Of a DNA stretch of 64,000 bases, positions 60,967 through 64,000 are shown in pieces. The stretch comes from Bacteroidales bacterium (GTDB lineage: Bacteria > Bacteroidota > Bacteroidia > Bacteroidales > UBA932). Under the pieces are notes generated by a model that worked only from the letters and a program-made list of their open reading frames with translations, had not been told where the DNA came from and made no database searches. Both the position numbers and the translations under genes were made by a program. The stretch lies in NCBI GenBank assembly GCA_017480345.1, contig JAFVAU010000014.1, positions 1 to 64,000 on the forward strand. The letters are read 5' to 3'. Positions within the stretch are counted from its first letter, which is position 1, and every line of letters begins with the position of its first letter.

Positions 60967-61782
60967 ATGGAATGGTGGCAGGCGATTCTTTTAGGAATTG
61001 TTCAGGGACTCACCGAGTTCCTGCCGGTGTCCAGTTCGGGACATCTGATGATTTTCAAAGAACTTTTAGGGGCCGATGCAGAGGGCTTCCTGGATTTCAC
61101 CGTCACGGTGCATCTGGCCACGGTGGTGGCCACTATCGTGGTGTTCTGGAATGCCATCTGGACGCTTCTGAAGGGCTTTTTCAAGTTCAAGTACAACGAT
61201 GAGACAGACTATGTCTGCAAGATCCTGGTCTCCCTTATACCGGTGGCCCTGGTGGGTTTCCTCCTCAAGGACCAGGTGAACGCCCTCTTCGGGGAATCCC
61301 TTACCCTGGTGGGCGTGGGACTGGTTATCACCGCCGGTCTCCTCTTTTTCTCCGACAATGCCGGCCGATGGCTGAAGCCTTCCCGCACGCAGGCCCGTAA
61401 CGGCATCTCCTACTGGCAGGCATTCGTGGTGGGCATCGCCCAGGCCTTTGCCGTGATGCCGGGCGTCTCCCGCAGCGGCAGCACCATCGCCACGGGCCTC
61501 ATTACCGGCGTGAAGCGGGAAAACATGGCCCAGTTCTCCTTCCTGATGGTTTTGATTCCCATCATCGGCGAGCAGTCGCTGGACCTGCTCAAGGTGGCCA
61601 TGGGAAATGAGACTTTCGGCGGCGGAGTGGGCCCCCTGGCGCTTTGTCTGGGCTTTGTGGCGGCGTTCATCAGCGGCCTTTTCGCCTGCCGCTGGATGGT
61701 TTCCATCGTCAAGAAGGCCAAGCTGAGCTGGTTCGCCCTCTACTGTCTGGTGGTCGCCCTCCTTATCTTTGTGCTGGCATAA
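60967..61782 (+). CDS. uppP: Undecaprenyl-diphosphatase UppP/BacA
   Basis: A 271-residue membrane phosphatase that recycles undecaprenyl pyrophosphate to the monophosphate carrier for peptidoglycan and O-antigen synthesis. Active-site motifs: E17-F-L-P-V-S-S-S-G-H26-L and P-G-V-S-R169-S-G-S-T. About eight helices are present. It is part of the ftsX-DUF3098-uppP-lpxH run. Confidence 0.97.
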   Translation: MEWWQAILLGIVQGLTEFLPVSSSGHLMIFKELLGADAEGFLDFTVTVHLATVVATIVVFWNAIWTLLKGFFKFKYNDETDYVCKILVSLIPVALVGFLLKDQVNALFGESLTLVGVGLVITAGLLFFSDNAGRWLKPSRTQARNGISYWQAFVVGIAQAFAVMPGVSRSGSTIATGLITGVKRENMAQFSFLMVLIPIIGEQSLDLLKVAMGNETFGGGVGPLALCLGFVAAFISGLFACRWMVSIVKKAKLSWFALYCLVVALLIFVLA

Positions 61783-62520
61783 GTGTCCAAGACATTGACA
61801 TATTTTGTCTCCGACGTGCATCTGGGTCTTCAAGTAGGGGATCCGGCGGCGCGTGAGAAAGCCTTTGTCTCCTTCCTTGATGGCATAGATCCGGAAAAGA
61901 CGGCTTCGCTGTACCTTCTGGGAGACATCTGGGATTTCTGGTACGAGTACCGGTATGTGGTTCCCAAGGGCTACGTGAGGGTTTTCGGCGCCCTGGCAGA
62001 CCTTATGGACAAGGGCGTCAAGCTGTTCTTTTTCCCGGGCAACCACGACATCTGGACCTACCGCTATTTCGAAGAACTGGGAATGGTGAAACTGAGTCAG
62101 CCCTATGTGACCCGTATCGGCACCAAAACCTTCTGCCTGGGCCATGGAGACGGCCTGGGCCCCGGAAACTACCGTTATAAGTTCATCAAGGCCGTCTTTC
62201 ACTGCCGCTTCCTGCAGGTGCTTTTCTCCTCCCTCCATCCCTGGATAGCCTTCCGCCTGGGCAATGGCTGGAGCCGCCGTTCCCGCGAGGGGAAGCCCAT
62301 TTCCTATACCTTCAAGGGGGCCGATGAGCCCCTCTACCGCTATTGCCGGGACTTCCGGAAACACCAGGCGGTGGACTTTTTCATCTTCGGCCATTACCAC
62401 AGCCGCGTGGACATGCCCGTGGGGCAGGCCCGCCTGCTGATGCTGGGAGACTGGATGACCGCTCCCAACTGGATGGTGTTTGATTCGGAACAGGGGAGCC
62501 TGTCGGCCTATTCCAGATAG
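61783..62520 (+). CDS. lpxH: UDP-2,3-diacylglucosamine diphosphatase LpxH
   Basis: A 245-residue calcineurin-like metallophosphoesterase that forms lipid X in lipid A synthesis. Metal-site motifs in order: S-D-V-H-L-G (D10, H12), LGDIWDFW, FPGNHDIW, LGHGDG and FGHYHSR. The start is a GTG at 61783 directly after the uppP stop. The 3' end overlaps the convergent DUF4294 gene by 13 bases. Confidence 0.95.
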   Translation: MSKTLTYFVSDVHLGLQVGDPAAREKAFVSFLDGIDPEKTASLYLLGDIWDFWYEYRYVVPKGYVRVFGALADLMDKGVKLFFFPGNHDIWTYRYFEELGMVKLSQPYVTRIGTKTFCLGHGDGLGPGNYRYKFIKAVFHCRFLQVLFSSLHPWIAFRLGNGWSRRSREGKPISYTFKGADEPLYRYCRDFRKHQAVDFFIFGHYHSRVDMPVGQARLLMLGDWMTAPNWMVFDSEQGSLSAYSR

Positions 62521-63254
62521 GATTCCGGAACTTCCACCTTGGGCGGGTCTTCCCAGAAAATGGACCAGTAGAGCGCCGGGAACTCCCCGGCGTTCCATAT
62601 CTGTACCAGTTCCTCTATGGTAGCATCGGCCCCGGTGGGGTCGTAGGCGGTCTTGAGGCTGTTGTCGAACAGGTGGGCGACGCCTTCCCAGAAACCGGCG
62701 GCCATGCGGTTCTTGTAGTCCTTGATGATGGTGTAGGGGGGAAGCCCGGTTTCCCGGTTGATAAGCTTCAGGAGGAGGGCCCCCTGCTGGATGCTCATGT
62801 TCCGCAGGGGCTTTTCAAAATCCCGGAAAATCTGTTTCTGGATGGCGTCTATGTATCTTTCTTTCCGGAGTCCCCGGTAATGCTCTGCATTGAGGGTGCT
62901 GTCCACCTGTTTAATCAGGTGCCCGGACGCCTGCGCGTACGGGTACACGCGGGCGAAGCGCCAGACCAGCTTGTAATAGGCCCTCCACTGCTTCTCGCTG
63001 CGGGCTTTTCCCCGGCCGATGATGTAGATGGGCGGGAGTTTGTCCAGGTAGGTGGTGTCTCCGTTCTCCACCTGCATGCGGAGGTAGCCCCGGGCACCTT
63101 CGATGCCGTCGGCCTGAACCTGGCGGCGGGCCATCTCGGCCTGTCTTTCGCGGGCCCTGTCCATGGCGCGGCGGATGTGGTTCTGCGCACCTGCCCCCAA
63201 GGGGAGCAGGATCAGCAGGGCCGATGCAAGGATGATATGCCGGAGGCTTTTCAT
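62508..63254 (-). CDS. DUF4294 family exported protein
   Basis: A 248-residue protein with a signal peptide (LLPLGAGAQ, about 1-23) and a DUF4294 domain (PPIYIIGRGKARSEKQWRAYYKLVWRFARVYPYA...FRDFEKPLRNMSIQQGALLLKLINRETG). The function is unknown; the family is largely restricted to Bacteroidota. The start at 63254 gives the signal peptide; the longer frame upstream runs through a dispersed repeat. Confidence 0.9.
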   Translation of the reverse strand: MKSLRHIILASALLILLPLGAGAQNHIRRAMDRARERQAEMARRQVQADGIEGARGYLRMQVENGDTTYLDKLPPIYIIGRGKARSEKQWRAYYKLVWRFARVYPYAQASGHLIKQVDSTLNAEHYRGLRKERYIDAIQKQIFRDFEKPLRNMSIQQGALLLKLINRETGLPPYTIIKDYKNRMAAGFWEGVAHLFDNSLKTAYDPTGADATIEELVQIWNAGEFPALYWSIFWEDPPKVEVPESYLE

Positions 63255-63569
63255 GAGCGCAAAGGTAATTACTTGCAAAATATTTACCAAACAGATTTTT
63301 CGCTTCGCTCTGAATGACAGAAGAGGGGGCGTCAGCTTTGGTCGAAAATGAGCGGAAGTTTTTTTGAACAATATTCGTAAGTTGCTCATTTTCCAGATAG
63401 TTAAGTGTCAAAACTCGCGGTCGAAAATGTTTAAAAATCGTGCAAAAATATTTGGCGAATCAGATTTTTTTTGTAACTTTGCAATCCCAAAATTGGAGCA
63501 AAATGCACCCAACCAGCTGAGTTTCAATGAGTTAGGGATTAAAAAGGAAATTTTAAAAACATTACAGCA
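63255..63569. other. Intergenic region with dispersed repeat and rplP promoter
   Basis: 315 bases. About 63289-63321 resembles one arm of a widespread REP-type repeat (TCGCTTCGCTCTGAATGACA). GGTCGAAAATG occurs twice (63340-63350 and 63419-63430 region). The right part is AT-rich and contains the rplP promoter. A frame at 63364-63621 runs into rplP but shows no protein features. Confidence 0.55.
63451..63481 (+). promoter_or_regulatory. Strong promoter of rplP
   Basis: TTTG at 63451-63454, 19 bases, TAACTTTG at 63474-63481: consensus match. It gives rplP an independent start, about 80 bases of AT-rich leader, and replaces the missing upstream S10 operon promoter. Confidence 0.85.
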
Positions 63570-63992
63570 ATGTTACAGCCTAAAAGAACAAAATTCAGAA
63601 GGGAACAGAAGAACCGCATGAAGGGCAATTCCGGAAGAGGAAACCAGCTCGCATTCGGCTCCTTCGGCCTCAAGAACCTTGAGAATTGCTGGCTCACTGC
63701 CCAGCAAATCGAGGCTGCCCGTCAGGCCATCTCCCGTCGCATGAACCGTGAAGGTCAGATCTGGATCCGTGTTTTCCCTGTGAAGCCGTTCACCGCCAAG
63801 CCTCTGGATACCCGTATGGGTAAAGGTAAGGGTGACCCTCAGGGCTTCGTAGCTCCCATCACTCCCGGCCGTATCCTCTTCGAGGCAGAGGGCGTATCCC
63901 TCGCCACCGCCAAAGAGGCTATGCGTCTTGCCGCCAACAAGCTTCCCGTCGCCACCAAGTTCGTGGTTCGCAGGGACTATGTAGAAGAATAA
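63570..63992 (+). CDS. rplP: Ribosomal protein L16 (uL16)
   Basis: A 140-residue protein organising the A-site side of the large subunit. It has the [19 protein letters not shown] start, the conserved [48 protein letters not shown] with the loop arginine near the catalytic centre, and the [14 protein letters not shown] end. Normally rpsC precedes it directly; here the nearest upstream ribosomal gene is about 10 kb away. Confidence 0.98.
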   Translation: MLQPKRTKFRREQKNRMKGNSGRGNQLAFGSFGLKNLENCWLTAQQIEAARQAISRRMNREGQIWIRVFPVKPFTAKPLDTRMGKGKGDPQGFVAPITPGRILFEAEGVSLATAKEAMRLAANKLPVATKFVVRRDYVEE

Positions 63993-64000
63993 TCATTGGA

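Noticed and set aside
63364..63621. 85-residue plus-strand frame upstream of rplP
   Set aside because: It covers the rplP promoter and leader and ends inside rplP; the amino-acid content reflects AT-rich noncoding DNA.

Overview
The window reads as a chromosomal segment of a Bacteroidales bacterium (phylum Bacteroidota) with a fairly GC-rich coding fraction. The evidence is a SusC/SusD outer-membrane pair with DUF4843 and PKD-like partners, many lipoproteins, Bacteroidota-type promoters (TTTG, about 20 bases, TAnnTTTG), and families largely confined to the phylum (DUF4270, DUF4294, DUF3098). I cannot assign a family or genus. No tRNA, rRNA or CRISPR array was seen.

Layout. 1-1264: possible insertion-sequence end repeats, an Rpn-type PD-(D/E)XK nuclease gene, and a truncated HigA-like antitoxin ORF joined to it by a 37-bp duplication. 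1261-9626: housekeeping and envelope genes: a lipoprotein glycerophosphodiesterase, an outer-membrane protein, a sigma54 activator-lptE-TPR-secG operon on the minus strand, then an OmpA/TPR lipoprotein, a membrane LytTR regulator and a sodium:solute symporter. 9698-11863: a ClpB that lacks the N-terminal domain. 11998-27286: a SusC/SusD uptake locus (susC, susD, DUF4843, PKD-like, Ig-like, fimbrillin/FISUMP), an AT-rich islet of three small orphan genes, a secreted zinc metalloprotease, and an unusual nucleotidase-domain/histidine-phosphatase fusion. This locus probably binds, degrades and imports a peptide- or phosphate-containing nutrient at the cell surface.

27275-33528 is framed by two inverted copies of a 109-bp structured repeat. 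Between them lie a membrane pyrophosphatase, a CYTH protein, a C69 dipeptidase, a small secreted protein and pheS. 33577-38080 is an SGNH-SGNH-MBOAT O-acylation operon. 38307-49426 holds a PheC-like lipoprotein, aspS, rsmA, asd, a GH20 hexosaminidase, cdaA, mutS2, a YraN-family gene and a degenerate mannose-1-phosphate guanylyltransferase.

49559-53452 is the ribosomal S10 operon from rplC to rpsC, which stops at a terminator. The next gene expected in the operon, rplP, appears only at 63570, after about 10 kb of unrelated genes (thioredoxin-like, uvrC, pnuC, acpP, GT5-like/DUF4270, ftsX, DUF3098, uppP, lpxH, DUF4294), with its own strong promoter. The operon is therefore split.

A second large-scale signal is the heptamer ATCGGCC/GGCCGAT, about 100 sites by eye over both strands, often spelled with otherwise unfavoured codons. 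It behaves like a genome-wide oligonucleotide signature of unknown role. All counts and alignments here were done by hand.
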